Below are positions 8,673-15,832 of a stretch of 17,096 nucleotides of DNA, in pieces (position 1 is the stretch's first letter; every line of letters starts with the position of its first letter). The DNA is from Campylobacteraceae bacterium (GTDB lineage: Bacteria > Campylobacterota > Campylobacteria > Campylobacterales > Sulfurospirillaceae): assembly GCA_027040375.1 (NCBI GenBank), contig JALUMJ010000214.1, forward strand, positions 1-17,096, read 5' to 3'. The notes under the pieces are model-generated. The model worked only from the letters and a program-made list of their open reading frames with translations. It was not told where the DNA came from and ran no database searches. Position numbers and translations under genes: made by a program.

Positions 8673-8706
8673 ATATAAACCTTAATTGTATAATTTTAAG
8701 GGTTAT

Positions 8707-8720
8707 ATTTTATCTAAAAT
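8707..8720 (-). promoter_or_regulatory. Candidate promoter/operator upstream of glyS
   Basis: The minus strand reads ATTTTAGATAAAAT, an inverted repeat (ATTTTA/TAAAAT) containing a TAAAAT -10-like hexamer 35 bases before the glyS ATG. The same 14 bases occur upstream of leuD at 15788-15801. It may be a promoter core, or simply a weak AT-rich hairpin after the small gene at 8727. Confidence 0.35.
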
Positions 8721-8726
8721 CAGCTT

Positions 8727-8849
8727 TTAGTTATCTTTCTTAGTCTTTTCTTCTCTTTCTAATTTTCTTCTTTCCATCTGCTTAAAAAATCCTATCATCA
8801 CCCAAATCAAAAATAGAACAAAAGCACCCATCATTACATTATCAAACAT
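8727..8849 (-). CDS. Small (40-residue) single-span membrane protein
   Basis: A short open frame in the gap between the endonuclease-family gene and glyS. Translation starts MFDNVMMGAFVLFLIWVMIG, a hydrophobic helix at about residues 5-22, followed by FFKQMERRKLEREEKTKKDN, a highly charged tail. The positive charges after the helix suggest an N-out, C-in inner-membrane protein. ATG 8849 lies one base after the preceding stop, and GAGG stands about nine bases upstream inside that gene's end, consistent with co-translation. Hydrophobic helix, charged tail, ribosome site and tight spacing make a real gene likely. I do not recognise the family and infer no function. Confidence 0.72.
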   Translation of the reverse strand: MFDNVMMGAFVLFLIWVMIGFFKQMERRKLEREEKTKKDN

Positions 8850-8850
8850 A

Positions 8851-10041
8851 TTATTTTACCTCTTTTATAATTCTGCAGAGTTTTATCTCCATCTTTCTAC
8901 GATATAGCCCTATATTTTGAACCAAAATATCGTATTTTTTTCCTTTTTCAAACTTATCATCAGGAAGATAAATATCTATTCTGTCTTTATTGCTAGCAAT
9001 AGTTACTCCATATTTATCAACTCTTATAGCTTCAACATTTTTTAAAATCACCGGCATCAAATCATTAAACATATTTTTAAGATAACTTATACTTACAGTC
9101 TTAAGCTTAGTTTTACTATATGGTTTTGTTTGTAAAACTGCAAATATCGGCAAGTGGTCAGAAAAACCAACACCAACATGTACCTTTTTTTTAGTAAGTT
9201 TCCATCTTTTTGGATAGCCATACTTATCTATAAGATATTTCTCTCTAAAAATACCAAATGATTTTGGCTTGTACTCTACGCCCTTATCATCAAATAAATT
9301 TTTGGAAACGATGATATGGTCAATCGCACTCTTAACTCTTCCGTAAACATGAGTATATCTCAAATCTTTAGGAACTTCATACCACAAATCATATAGTGGT
9401 TTGCCAAAATTACCAACATTTAAAATATCTCTAAGACTCTTGCCCCAACCATCTTTATGCGCTCTTAAAGGAGTATTTAAATCTCCTAGGATTACAAATT
9501 CATCTTTTTTATTTAATATTGATTTTAATTTATTGGCATATGCAGCTCTTGCCTTATGGCCATGTTTAAAAGCTGGCCAATGATTTACGATAAGAGTTAT
9601 CTTATTGCCATCTAAATAAAATTTCATCACATGTATGGCTCTTGAATAACCGTTTACTTTTACAGAATATTTATTTGCAACAGGGTATCTTGAAAATACG
9701 ATACTATCTACACGATGTTTATTTTTCTTAAAAAATGTATAAATATATGGATAACTTTTATCACCCAAAGCTTTGTTTAGCTCTCTAGCAACATTAAGAT
9801 TTTCAATCTCTTCAAGTGCAATTATATCAGCATTTAATTCTTTTACAACCTTTGCTATATTGGCTAATTTTATATTAAAATTCTTTTTATTCCATTTGGA
9901 TTTTGTATTTGGGATATACTCTTTATATTCACCGCCATCAACATTTAAATCAAAAAGATTTTGAACATTATAAGTTGCAATTTTAAAATCTTTTGCCAAA
10001 AGTGAAGTAAAAACTAAAAAAACTAAAATCAAATATCTCAT
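8851..10041 (-). CDS. Secreted endonuclease/exonuclease/phosphatase-family protein
   Basis: Metal-dependent phosphodiesterase fold (DNase I/exonuclease III type). Residues 1-16 (MRYLILVFLVFTSLLA) form a signal peptide, so it acts in the periplasm or outside. Catalytic motifs in order: TYNVQNLF (Asn25), ALEEIEN (Glu77/Glu78), NHWPAFKHGHKAR (His154), GDLNTP (Asp187, Asn189), IDHIIVSK (Asp241, His242) and GFSDHLPIF (Asp295, His296). After about residue 305 an extra 90-residue beta-rich tail follows, possibly an OB-like nucleic-acid-binding domain. The start is ATG 10041, overlapping the upstream stop as ATGA, with GGAG upstream; extending to 10092 would hide the signal peptide. A secreted nuclease for DNA scavenging is the most natural reading, but the fold also includes lipid and sugar phosphatases. 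Confidence 0.87.
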   Translation of the reverse strand: MRYLILVFLVFTSLLAKDFKIATYNVQNLFDLNVDGGEYKEYIPNTKSKWNKKNFNIKLANIAKVVKELNADIIALEEIENLNVARELNKALGDKSYPYIYTFFKKNKHRVDSIVFSRYPVANKYSVKVNGYSRAIHVMKFYLDGNKITLIVNHWPAFKHGHKARAAYANKLKSILNKKDEFVILGDLNTPLRAHKDGWGKSLRDILNVGNFGKPLYDLWYEVPKDLRYTHVYGRVKSAIDHIIVSKNLFDDKGVEYKPKSFGIFREKYLIDKYGYPKRWKLTKKKVHVGVGFSDHLPIFAVLQTKPYSKTKLKTVSISYLKNMFNDLMPVILKNVEAIRVDKYGVTIASNKDRIDIYLPDDKFEKGKKYDILVQNIGLYRRKMEIKLCRIIKEVK

Positions 10042-11180
10042 AAATTCTGCTCCATCTGTTTTGCCATCACAAAACCGCTTGAAAATGCCCATTGAAAATT
10101 ATATCCACCAAGCTCACCAGTCATATCTAACACCTCTCCTATAAAGTACAAATCTTTTTGCATTATACTCTCAAAAGTTAAATGATTTATATCGTCCGTA
10201 CAAACTCCACCTCTTGTAACTTCAGCTTTTGTGTAACCAAGATTTCCAGCAGGCGCAAATTCGTAGTGATTTAATCTCTCGAGCTTTTGCTTGTCAATAG
10301 CACTAAGATTTTCAACCCTAATATCGTCTAAACCGACAGATTTTAAATACTCTTTTATAAATCTTTTAGGTAGTGCCAAAACAGAGCTAATCTGTTTTTT
10401 ACTTTTTTGGCAAAGTAGTTTTGAGATATCAACGCCTGGCAAAAAATCAACCCAAATCAAACCTTTTTTCCAATACAAAGAAGCAGACAAAACACTAGGG
10501 CCACTTATGCCTCTGTGGGTAAAAAGCAAATCATCTTGAAATTTTTTACCCTCTACATGTAGAGCTATTTTCAAAGACACGCCACTGAGGCTTTTCATCC
10601 AAAACTGCTCCTTTTGCAAGGTAAATCCAACTAACGCAGGGGCAATAGGCACGATGCTATGTCCAAAATCTTTTGCGATTTTATGCCCTATATCACTTGC
10701 TCCAAGATTGTTAAAGCTAAGCCCTCCACTAGCAACCACTAGCTTTTTACTCTTAAATATTTGTTTATCTGTCGTTATAACAAACTCACCTTTGTATTCA
10801 ACCTTTAAAACTTTTTGATTTAAAAAAAATTCACAATGTTTTGTTGCTTTTAAAAATATATTTATGATGTCAGTTGATCTGTTTTTACAAAAATACTTAC
10901 CATTGTCTCGAAGTTCATACTTAAGATAATTTTTATCAAAAAAATTTATTAACTCTTTTTGTCCAAATTGCTCAAATACTTGATTGACAAATCCACCATC
11001 ACCTAGATAATTGTCACTGCTTACATGTAGATTCGTAAAATTGCATCGCCCACCACCAGAAATCTTTATCTTTGGAGCCACTGCAATAGAACTATCAATC
11101 AAAGCAACTTTTTTACCTCTCAAAAATGAAGCCGCCATCAAAGAACTAGCCCCAGCCCCCACAAAAACAACATCAAACAT
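10038..11180 (-). CDS. BaiN/YhiN (HI0933)-family flavoprotein
   Basis: A predicted NAD(P)/FAD-dependent oxidoreductase of a widespread bacterial family without a settled role. The Rossmann motif VGAGASS is at residues 7-13; the hallmark KISGGGRCNFTN is at 39-50; VVASGGLSFNNLGASDIGH marks the second FAD segment; and the C-terminus has GEVLDMTGELGGYNFQWAFSSG, typical of the family. About 380 residues, normal length, cytoplasmic. Three starts lie in tandem (GTG 11186, ATG 11183, ATG 11180). The GGAG at 11189-11186 has the best spacing (5 bases) to ATG 11180, which I chose. The stop overlaps the start of the secreted endonuclease gene (ATGA). Confidence 0.9.
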   Translation of the reverse strand: MFDVVFVGAGASSLMAASFLRGKKVALIDSSIAVAPKIKISGGGRCNFTNLHVSSDNYLGDGGFVNQVFEQFGQKELINFFDKNYLKYELRDNGKYFCKNRSTDIINIFLKATKHCEFFLNQKVLKVEYKGEFVITTDKQIFKSKKLVVASGGLSFNNLGASDIGHKIAKDFGHSIVPIAPALVGFTLQKEQFWMKSLSGVSLKIALHVEGKKFQDDLLFTHRGISGPSVLSASLYWKKGLIWVDFLPGVDISKLLCQKSKKQISSVLALPKRFIKEYLKSVGLDDIRVENLSAIDKQKLERLNHYEFAPAGNLGYTKAEVTRGGVCTDDINHLTFESIMQKDLYFIGEVLDMTGELGGYNFQWAFSSGFVMAKQMEQNL

Positions 11181-11204
11181 CATCACTCCAAAAAGGGGTC
11201 AGGG

Positions 11205-11690
11205 TTAAACTTTAAACTTTTCAAAGGCTTCCAAAGTATCAAAATTTTGTTTAATAGCATCATACAAAACTATGCCAACTGCTACTGAGAGATTCAAGCT
11301 TCTTCCATTTTTCCCCATAGGAATCGTTACGGCATTTTGCCACTTTTTTTGCATAAGCTCCATCGGCAAACCTGTGGATTCTCCACCAAATAAGATAAAA
11401 TCCCCATCTTTAAAGTCAGCTTGAAAATACGGTTTTTTACTTTTAGTAGTTGAAAAGAAAAATCTATCTATCTTATCGCCATTTGCCTCCATAAACTCAT
11501 CCAAATCTTCCCAAATGGTGATATCTAACAAATCCCAATAATCCAAACCAGCTCTTTTTACACTTTTATCATTTATCTCAAAACAAGTTGGTTTTATAAT
11601 ATGAAGTTTAGAGTCTGTATTTACGCAAATTCTTCCAATGCTACCTGTATTTTGAGGTATTTGGGGGTGAACTAAAACAATATTAAACAT
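11205..11690 (-). CDS. trmL: tRNA (cytidine/uridine-34-2'-O)-methyltransferase TrmL
   Basis: A SPOUT-class (trefoil-knot) enzyme that methylates the ribose of the wobble nucleotide of certain tRNA-Leu species using S-adenosylmethionine. Its 161 residues are normal for TrmL. All three SPOUT motifs are present: HPQIPQNTGSIGR (8-20, with Asn14 and Arg20), ILFGGESTGLP (99-109) and IPMGKNGRSLNLSVAVGIV (123-141). The short, minimal SPOUT form argues against TrmH or RlmB, which carry extra domains. The start ATG shares its A with the purU stop (TGATG), giving translational coupling. A 24-base gap follows before the next gene. Confidence 0.93.
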   Translation of the reverse strand: MFNIVLVHPQIPQNTGSIGRICVNTDSKLHIIKPTCFEINDKSVKRAGLDYWDLLDITIWEDLDEFMEANGDKIDRFFFSTTKSKKPYFQADFKDGDFILFGGESTGLPMELMQKKWQNAVTIPMGKNGRSLNLSVAVGIVLYDAIKQNFDTLEAFEKFKV

Positions 11691-12523
11691 CAGAAAATTA
11701 TCGTTTTATTTTGGTGGACAAAAATTCTATCATCAAAGACTAAATCTAAGGCATTTGACAAAACAGTTTTTTCTACATTTCGACCAGCTTTTTGCATATC
11801 TTTCCAACTTTGTTCGTGATTTACCCCTATAACATCTTGGGCGATTATAGGGCCTTCATCTAAGTTATTGTTTACAAAATGAGCAGTTGCCCCTATAATT
11901 TTTACACCTCTTTTGTATGCTTGTTTATATGGATTTGCTCCTATGAATGCAGGCAAAAATGAGTGGTGTATATTTATGATTTTTTGCTCATATCTATCAA
12001 CAAAAGATTGGGATAAAATTCTCATATATTTTGCTAAAACCAAAAAATCTACTTTATATTTATTAAGAACATTCAAAATCTCTTTCTCATGTTCATCTCT
12101 TTGCAAATCAGAACTAGAAACGAAGTGATACTTCACACCAAATTTTTCACAAAGCGGTCGCAATTCATCATGATTTGACACAACACAAAGTATATTTGCA
12201 TTTAACTCGCCACTATCGTGTTTCAATAATATATCACCCAAACAATGCGATTCCTTTGTCGCTAGTATAATGACTTGCTTCTTCACTTTTTTTGCAAGTG
12301 TAATTTTAGCATCCCTTGGCATTTCATCTTGAAGTTCATTTTTTATCTTTTGCGTGTCAATAGTGCCGTCTAACCTTGCTCTAAAGAAAAACTTGTTATT
12401 TTCATTATCAACAAATTCACTATTTTTTTCAATATTTAAATCATTTTTATACAAAACACTTGAAATCTTATAAATCAAACCTTTTGCATCTGAACATTTT
12501 ATTTTTAATACATATTTATACAT
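11690..12523 (-). CDS. purU: Formyltetrahydrofolate deformylase
   Basis: Hydrolyses 10-formyl-tetrahydrofolate to formate and tetrahydrofolate, balancing one-carbon pools and supplying formate for purine synthesis. The 277-residue protein has the family layout: an N-terminal ACT-like domain (about 3-78) and a formyltransferase-fold domain (about 83-277). The active-site segment NIHHSFLPAF is at 184-193 (Asn184, His186), and Asp222 lies in LDEGPIIAQD. The ACT domain separates it from PurN. The start is ATG 12523, overlapping the end of cca by 19 bases; the ribosome site (AGAAAG) is weak, suggesting coupling. The cca-purU order matches C. jejuni as I recall it. Confidence 0.95.
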   Translation of the reverse strand: MYKYVLKIKCSDAKGLIYKISSVLYKNDLNIEKNSEFVDNENNKFFFRARLDGTIDTQKIKNELQDEMPRDAKITLAKKVKKQVIILATKESHCLGDILLKHDSGELNANILCVVSNHDELRPLCEKFGVKYHFVSSSDLQRDEHEKEILNVLNKYKVDFLVLAKYMRILSQSFVDRYEQKIINIHHSFLPAFIGANPYKQAYKRGVKIIGATAHFVNNNLDEGPIIAQDVIGVNHEQSWKDMQKAGRNVEKTVLSNALDLVFDDRIFVHQNKTIIF

Positions 12524-13623
12524 TTAATCTTTCTTCTTCTTAACTCTTTTTTTATCTCTTGTTTTTCAAAGCCATCTTCGATAACATCACTGACTTTTAC
12601 ACCGCCATCATAAGCATTATACCAAACACCTAGCTCTTTTGCTCTTTTTTCTATGCCTTTTTTATAGTTTCCAAGCCACTCTTTTATAGGTCTATCAATC
12701 GCTATGATTTTTAGCTCCTTATCACTCACGCTATCTTGAATAAAAGGTTGATTTTTTAGAATTCTTATATAATTTCTTGGGGCTTCTATGTGTTTTAATA
12801 TTTTTTGTATTTCAAATCCAAGCAAATTTGCAACTATATATAAAAAATAATAAGCTCTCAAATCCTCTTCAAACCTATTAACTCCTCTTCTTAACTCTAG
12901 TGCTGTTTTTAAAAAAAGAGTCTTTTTTGCCTCACATGTAAATATCTTTTCAAACAAATCAAGCTTATACATGTAAAATAATCCAAAGTCAAGACTTAAA
13001 GCATAAAACATCTTCTCAAATTCCCAAAATATCCTCGTTTTACTCAAATCTTTCAAAGATAAAGCATCCATAATCTCAAGTGTTTTTTTATCAATTTTAA
13101 AGCCAAATCTTGCACTAAATTGCACAGCTCTTAGCACTCGCAAGCTGTCTTCTTTAAAGCTCATCTCATCAATCAAAGAGATAGTTTTTCTCTCTATACT
13201 TTTTGCCCCATCATAAAAATCCAAAAGCTCATAATCAAAAATATTTAGCATCATGGCATTCATAGTAAAATCTCGTCTTTTTGAAGCCTCTTTTTCATCT
13301 TGGCAAATACTCACTTCAAAAGCTTTGTGTCCAATCCCAACTTTTTGTTCAGTTCTTGGCAAAGAGATATCAATATCGCCAAATTTATACACAAAAAAAC
13401 TCTTTCCAACCCCAATGGCGCCAAGTTTTCTCATAATCTTATCAAACAAAATATCATCTATATCATAAACTTCAATATCCAAATCCTTGATAGGCTTTCC
13501 CATCAAAATATCTCGCACACCACCTCCGACTAGATAAGCACGCTTAGTATAATTGTTTAGAAATTTTTGCACTTTTACAAATTGTGATTTTAGATGAGGA
13601 GGTAATGTCTTAGTTAGGTTCAT
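12505..13623 (-). CDS. cca: CCA tRNA nucleotidyltransferase/poly(A) polymerase family
   Basis: Class II nucleotidyltransferase that adds or repairs the 3'-CCA end of tRNA. Motifs: LVGGGVRD (31-38), the metal-binding DLDIE (Asp47, Asp49), RRDFTMNAM (116-124), EDSLRVLRAVQFSARFGF (158-175), and a helical segment LSKTRIFWEFEKMF that resembles the nucleotide-template region. At 372 residues it lacks the C-terminal HD phosphohydrolase of the E. coli enzyme. A CC-adding or A-adding specialist cannot be excluded by eye, but no second copy is in view. The start ATG 13623 follows an in-frame GTG 13626; both lack a good ribosome site, so coupling to the gene ending at 13631 is likely. It overlaps purU by 19 bases. 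Confidence 0.92.
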   Translation of the reverse strand: MNLTKTLPPHLKSQFVKVQKFLNNYTKRAYLVGGGVRDILMGKPIKDLDIEVYDIDDILFDKIMRKLGAIGVGKSFFVYKFGDIDISLPRTEQKVGIGHKAFEVSICQDEKEASKRRDFTMNAMMLNIFDYELLDFYDGAKSIERKTISLIDEMSFKEDSLRVLRAVQFSARFGFKIDKKTLEIMDALSLKDLSKTRIFWEFEKMFYALSLDFGLFYMYKLDLFEKIFTCEAKKTLFLKTALELRRGVNRFEEDLRAYYFLYIVANLLGFEIQKILKHIEAPRNYIRILKNQPFIQDSVSDKELKIIAIDRPIKEWLGNYKKGIEKRAKELGVWYNAYDGGVKVSDVIEDGFEKQEIKKELRRRKIKCINMY

Positions 13624-13630
13624 CACTTTT

Positions 13631-13948
13631 TTATTTTATATTTTCCAATCTTTCATCCAAACTAGCCAAAAGATACTCTAAAAAATTTAGAGTCAAATCA
13701 ACCTTTGCTTCTATATTTTTATTATTTGGAGATTGAAAACCTTCAAAAAGAACCAAAATTCTCTCTCTTGTATTTTCATAAAATTGTCTTTCGCTACTCG
13801 AAATCTGCTCTATTTCGGGATGATTGGATGGCTCTTGCATTGTGTCTTGCCTTACTTCTTCCTTGATTTCAATCTCTACTTTTTTTTCCATGCCATCAAC
13901 TTCTTCAAGTTCAGCTAGCGTTGACATAATCATATCTTTTAATTCCAT
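13631..13948 (-). CDS. CiaD-like domain protein (homologue of C. jejuni Cj0788)
   Basis: A small 105-residue acidic, probably cytoplasmic protein. From memory of the family it resembles Campylobacter CiaD: the N-terminus MELKDMIMSTLAELEE, a variable charged middle (about 20-55), and the conserved-looking C-terminus TRERILVLFEGFQS (60-73) followed by VDLTLNFLEYLLASLDERL (83-101). Its place between a small TPR gene and cca is the same as I recall for Cj0788, which supports the match. The start is ATG 13948, with AGGGA four bases upstream; earlier ATGs at 13963 (TAATG overlap with the upstream stop) and 13981 are possible. CiaD is known as a host-cell effector in C. jejuni; in an apparently non-pathogenic genome the role is unknown. 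Confidence 0.75.
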   Translation of the reverse strand: MELKDMIMSTLAELEEVDGMEKKVEIEIKEEVRQDTMQEPSNHPEIEQISSSERQFYENTRERILVLFEGFQSPNNKNIEAKVDLTLNFLEYLLASLDERLENIK

Positions 13949-13962
13949 CTTATCCCTACTCA

Positions 13963-14208
13963 TTAAAGTTTTACCAACCATCGTTCAAATTCTAAAAACT
14001 CTACATCTTTTTTCATATTTACAAAAAATTTCTTCATCTGCTCATCAACACCGAGGTATTTTTTTCTTATACCGCTCAATCGCTTCAATGCAACTCTAGC
14101 TTCTTTATTTTTCGGATCATTTTTTAAAATATCCTTATAGATGTCAAGTGCATCCTCTTTCAAGCCTTGAAGTTCATATATAGAAGCTAGAGTTAGTGTT
14201 TTTACCAT
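13963..14208 (-). CDS. Small TPR-like protein
   Basis: An 81-residue protein with one recognisable tetratricopeptide-type helix pair. Residues 8-36 contain LASIYELQGLKEDALDIYKD and then KNDPKN, with the usual small and aromatic positions; a third helix and a charged C-terminal helix (about 55-81) follow. There is no signal peptide or membrane span. TPRs bind other proteins; the partner is unknown, but fixed linkage to the CiaD-like gene (shared TAATG if the longer start is used) suggests they act together. It starts five bases after leuB ends. In C. jejuni the corresponding position is a short hypothetical gene, Cj0787, from memory. Confidence 0.75.
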   Translation of the reverse strand: MVKTLTLASIYELQGLKEDALDIYKDILKNDPKNKEARVALKRLSGIRKKYLGVDEQMKKFFVNMKKDVEFLEFERWLVKL

Positions 14209-14212
14209 TACT

Positions 14213-15283
14213 TTATGCCCTCAAAATTCTTTGCGCGATTATAGAGCCGATTTCGCTAGTCGAACATACTTCTTTCGCGTGATATTTTGCCAAATCTGGA
14301 GTTCTATATCCGTCATGGAGCACATCTTTGATAGTATCGTCTATAATATCAGCTGCCTTTGTTTCACCCAAAGAGAATCTAAGCATCATGGAAGCACTCA
14401 GTATGGTAGCGAGTGGATTTGCGATTCCTTGCCCTGCTATATCTGGGGCTGAACCGTGAATAGGCTCGTAAAGACCTACGATTCCACCTATGGAAGAAGA
14501 AGGTAAAAGACCGATAGAACCAGTCATCATACTAGCTTCATCGCTTAAGATATCTCCAAATATATTACCCGTCAAGATGACATCAAATTGTTTTGGGTCG
14601 CGTACTAGTTGCATGGATGCATTATCCACAAACATGTGAGTTAGCTCAACTTCAGGATAATCAACTGCCACTTCTTCTACAACAGCTCTCCATAAACGGC
14701 TCACTTCTAGAACATTTGCCTTATCAACTGAGCAAACCTTTTTTCTTCTTTTCATAGCTGATTCAAAGGCAACTTTTGCGATTCTTATAATCTCATCTCT
14801 GGTATAGACCATCGTATTGTAAGCTCTTTGCCCATCATTAACTCGCGGCTCTCCAAAATATATACCACCAGTCAACTCCCTAACAACTAGCAAATCAACG
14901 CCTTTTATGACTTCAGCTTTCATACTACTAGCTTCTATGAGTTCATCAAAGACCGAAACTGGCCTAAGGTTTGCAAAAAGCCCCAACTCTTTTCTTAACT
15001 TCAAAAGTCCGCTCTCTGGCTTCATCTCTCTTGGGAGATTATCCCATTTATATCCGCCAATTGAGCCAAAAAGTACAGCATCACTTACTTTGCATCCCTC
15101 TATCGTAATATCTGGTATAGGAGTTCCAACAGCTTCATAAGCACAGCCTCCCATCAAAAACTCTTTATAATTTAACCCAAAATTCTCTTTTTTACTGACT
15201 GCGTCTAAAACCTTTATGGCTTCATCTACAATCTCAGGTCCGATGCCATCACCTTTGATAACTGCTATATCGTACGATTTCAT
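14213..15283 (-). CDS. leuB: 3-isopropylmalate dehydrogenase
   Basis: Oxidises and decarboxylates 3-isopropylmalate with NAD+ in leucine synthesis. Its 356 residues match the family. Visible motifs: [14 protein letters not shown] (9-22), [19 protein letters not shown] (about 90-108), [15 protein letters not shown] (about 132-146), [14 protein letters not shown] with the catalytic Lys, [18 protein letters not shown], and the signature [20 protein letters not shown] containing the metal-binding aspartates; [18 protein letters not shown] forms the NAD site. The start ATG overlaps the leuD stop (ATGA). The glycine-serine signature and substrate loop fit LeuB better than isocitrate dehydrogenase. 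Confidence 0.97.
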   Translation of the reverse strand: MKSYDIAVIKGDGIGPEIVDEAIKVLDAVSKKENFGLNYKEFLMGGCAYEAVGTPIPDITIEGCKVSDAVLFGSIGGYKWDNLPREMKPESGLLKLRKELGLFANLRPVSVFDELIEASSMKAEVIKGVDLLVVRELTGGIYFGEPRVNDGQRAYNTMVYTRDEIIRIAKVAFESAMKRRKKVCSVDKANVLEVSRLWRAVVEEVAVDYPEVELTHMFVDNASMQLVRDPKQFDVILTGNIFGDILSDEASMMTGSIGLLPSSSIGGIVGLYEPIHGSAPDIAGQGIANPLATILSASMMLRFSLGETKAADIIDDTIKDVLHDGYRTPDLAKYHAKEVCSTSEIGSIIAQRILRA

Positions 15284-15759
15284 TTCATCTCTTTTTTAGC
15301 AAAATTTATCAAACCACCACTTGCAACAAGCTCTTGCATAAAGGGTGGAATTGGGGTAAATTTATAAGTTTTATCGCCATTGTTAATCTCGCCATTTTCC
15401 ATATCTATCTCTATCTCATCACCCTCTTTTATCTCATCGATTTGCTGAAGTTCAAAGATAGGAAGTCCCATATTAAAAGCGTTTCTATAAAAAATCCTAG
15501 CAAAACTTTTAGCCACAATAGCACTAATACCAGCAGCTTTTAGCGCGATAGGAGCGTGCTCTCGGCTACTTCCACATCCAAAATTTTCCCCTGCTACTAT
15601 CACATCTCCTTTGCTAATCTTGTTTAAAAACTCAGGGTCAGCATCTTCCATCACATGTTTAGCCAACTCAACTGGGTCTGAAGTGCTCAAATATCTAGCC
15701 GCGATTATCAAATCTGTGTCTATATTGTCTCCAAATTTCCATACTTTTGCTTTACTCAT
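15280..15759 (-). CDS. leuD: 3-isopropylmalate dehydratase small subunit
   Basis: Small chain of isopropylmalate isomerase, which interconverts 2- and 3-isopropylmalate together with the Fe-S LeuC chain. Its 159 residues suit the short bacterial/archaeal form. Motifs: [19 protein letters not shown] (6-24), [21 protein letters not shown] (58-78) and the swivel-domain [16 protein letters not shown] (85-100). The start is ATG 15759 with AAGGA six to seven bases upstream; the frame is open further, to 15789, but without a ribosome site. leuC and leuA are not in the window, so the leucine genes are split. Homoaconitase or citraconate-type paralogues share these motifs; adjacency to leuB favours leucine synthesis. 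Confidence 0.93.
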   Translation of the reverse strand: MSKAKVWKFGDNIDTDLIIAARYLSTSDPVELAKHVMEDADPEFLNKISKGDVIVAGENFGCGSSREHAPIALKAAGISAIVAKSFARIFYRNAFNMGLPIFELQQIDEIKEGDEIEIDMENGEINNGDKTYKFTPIPPFMQELVASGGLINFAKKEMK

Positions 15760-15787
15760 AAAATTCCTTCTAAATGTAATAAGTGGC

Positions 15788-15801
15788 ATTTTATCTAAAA
15801 T
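15788..15801 (-). promoter_or_regulatory. Candidate promoter/operator upstream of leuD
   Basis: The minus strand reads ATTTTAGATAAAAT with a TAAAAT -10-like box 28 bases before the leuD ATG. It lies in the 65-base gap after msrBA and is identical to the element before glyS at 8707-8720. It probably drives the leuD-leuB and downstream run; no -35 is recognisable. Confidence 0.4.
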
Positions 15802-15808
15802 GTTTTAT

Positions 15809-15832
15809 AAAAAAGGTTAAACGCTTAAAACC
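15809..15832 (-). terminator. Weak intrinsic terminator after msrBA
   Basis: On the minus strand GG-(TT bulge)-TTAA, loop GCGT, TTAA-CC is followed by TTTTTT (plus-strand A-run 15809-15814). The stem includes the msrBA stop codon. It is short and AT-rich, so efficiency may be low, but the U-run is clear. Confidence 0.45.

Noticed and set aside
13963..13981. Earlier starts for the CiaD-like gene
   Set aside because: ATG 13963 and 13981 lack a good ribosome site, while ATG 13948 has AGGGA upstream and gives an N-terminus in line with the family as remembered; the TAATG overlap at 13963 keeps some doubt.
15280..15283. Loss of leuC/leuA as a broken leucine operon
   Set aside because: leuD and leuB are intact; absence of the other genes from a 17-kb window says nothing about the genome.
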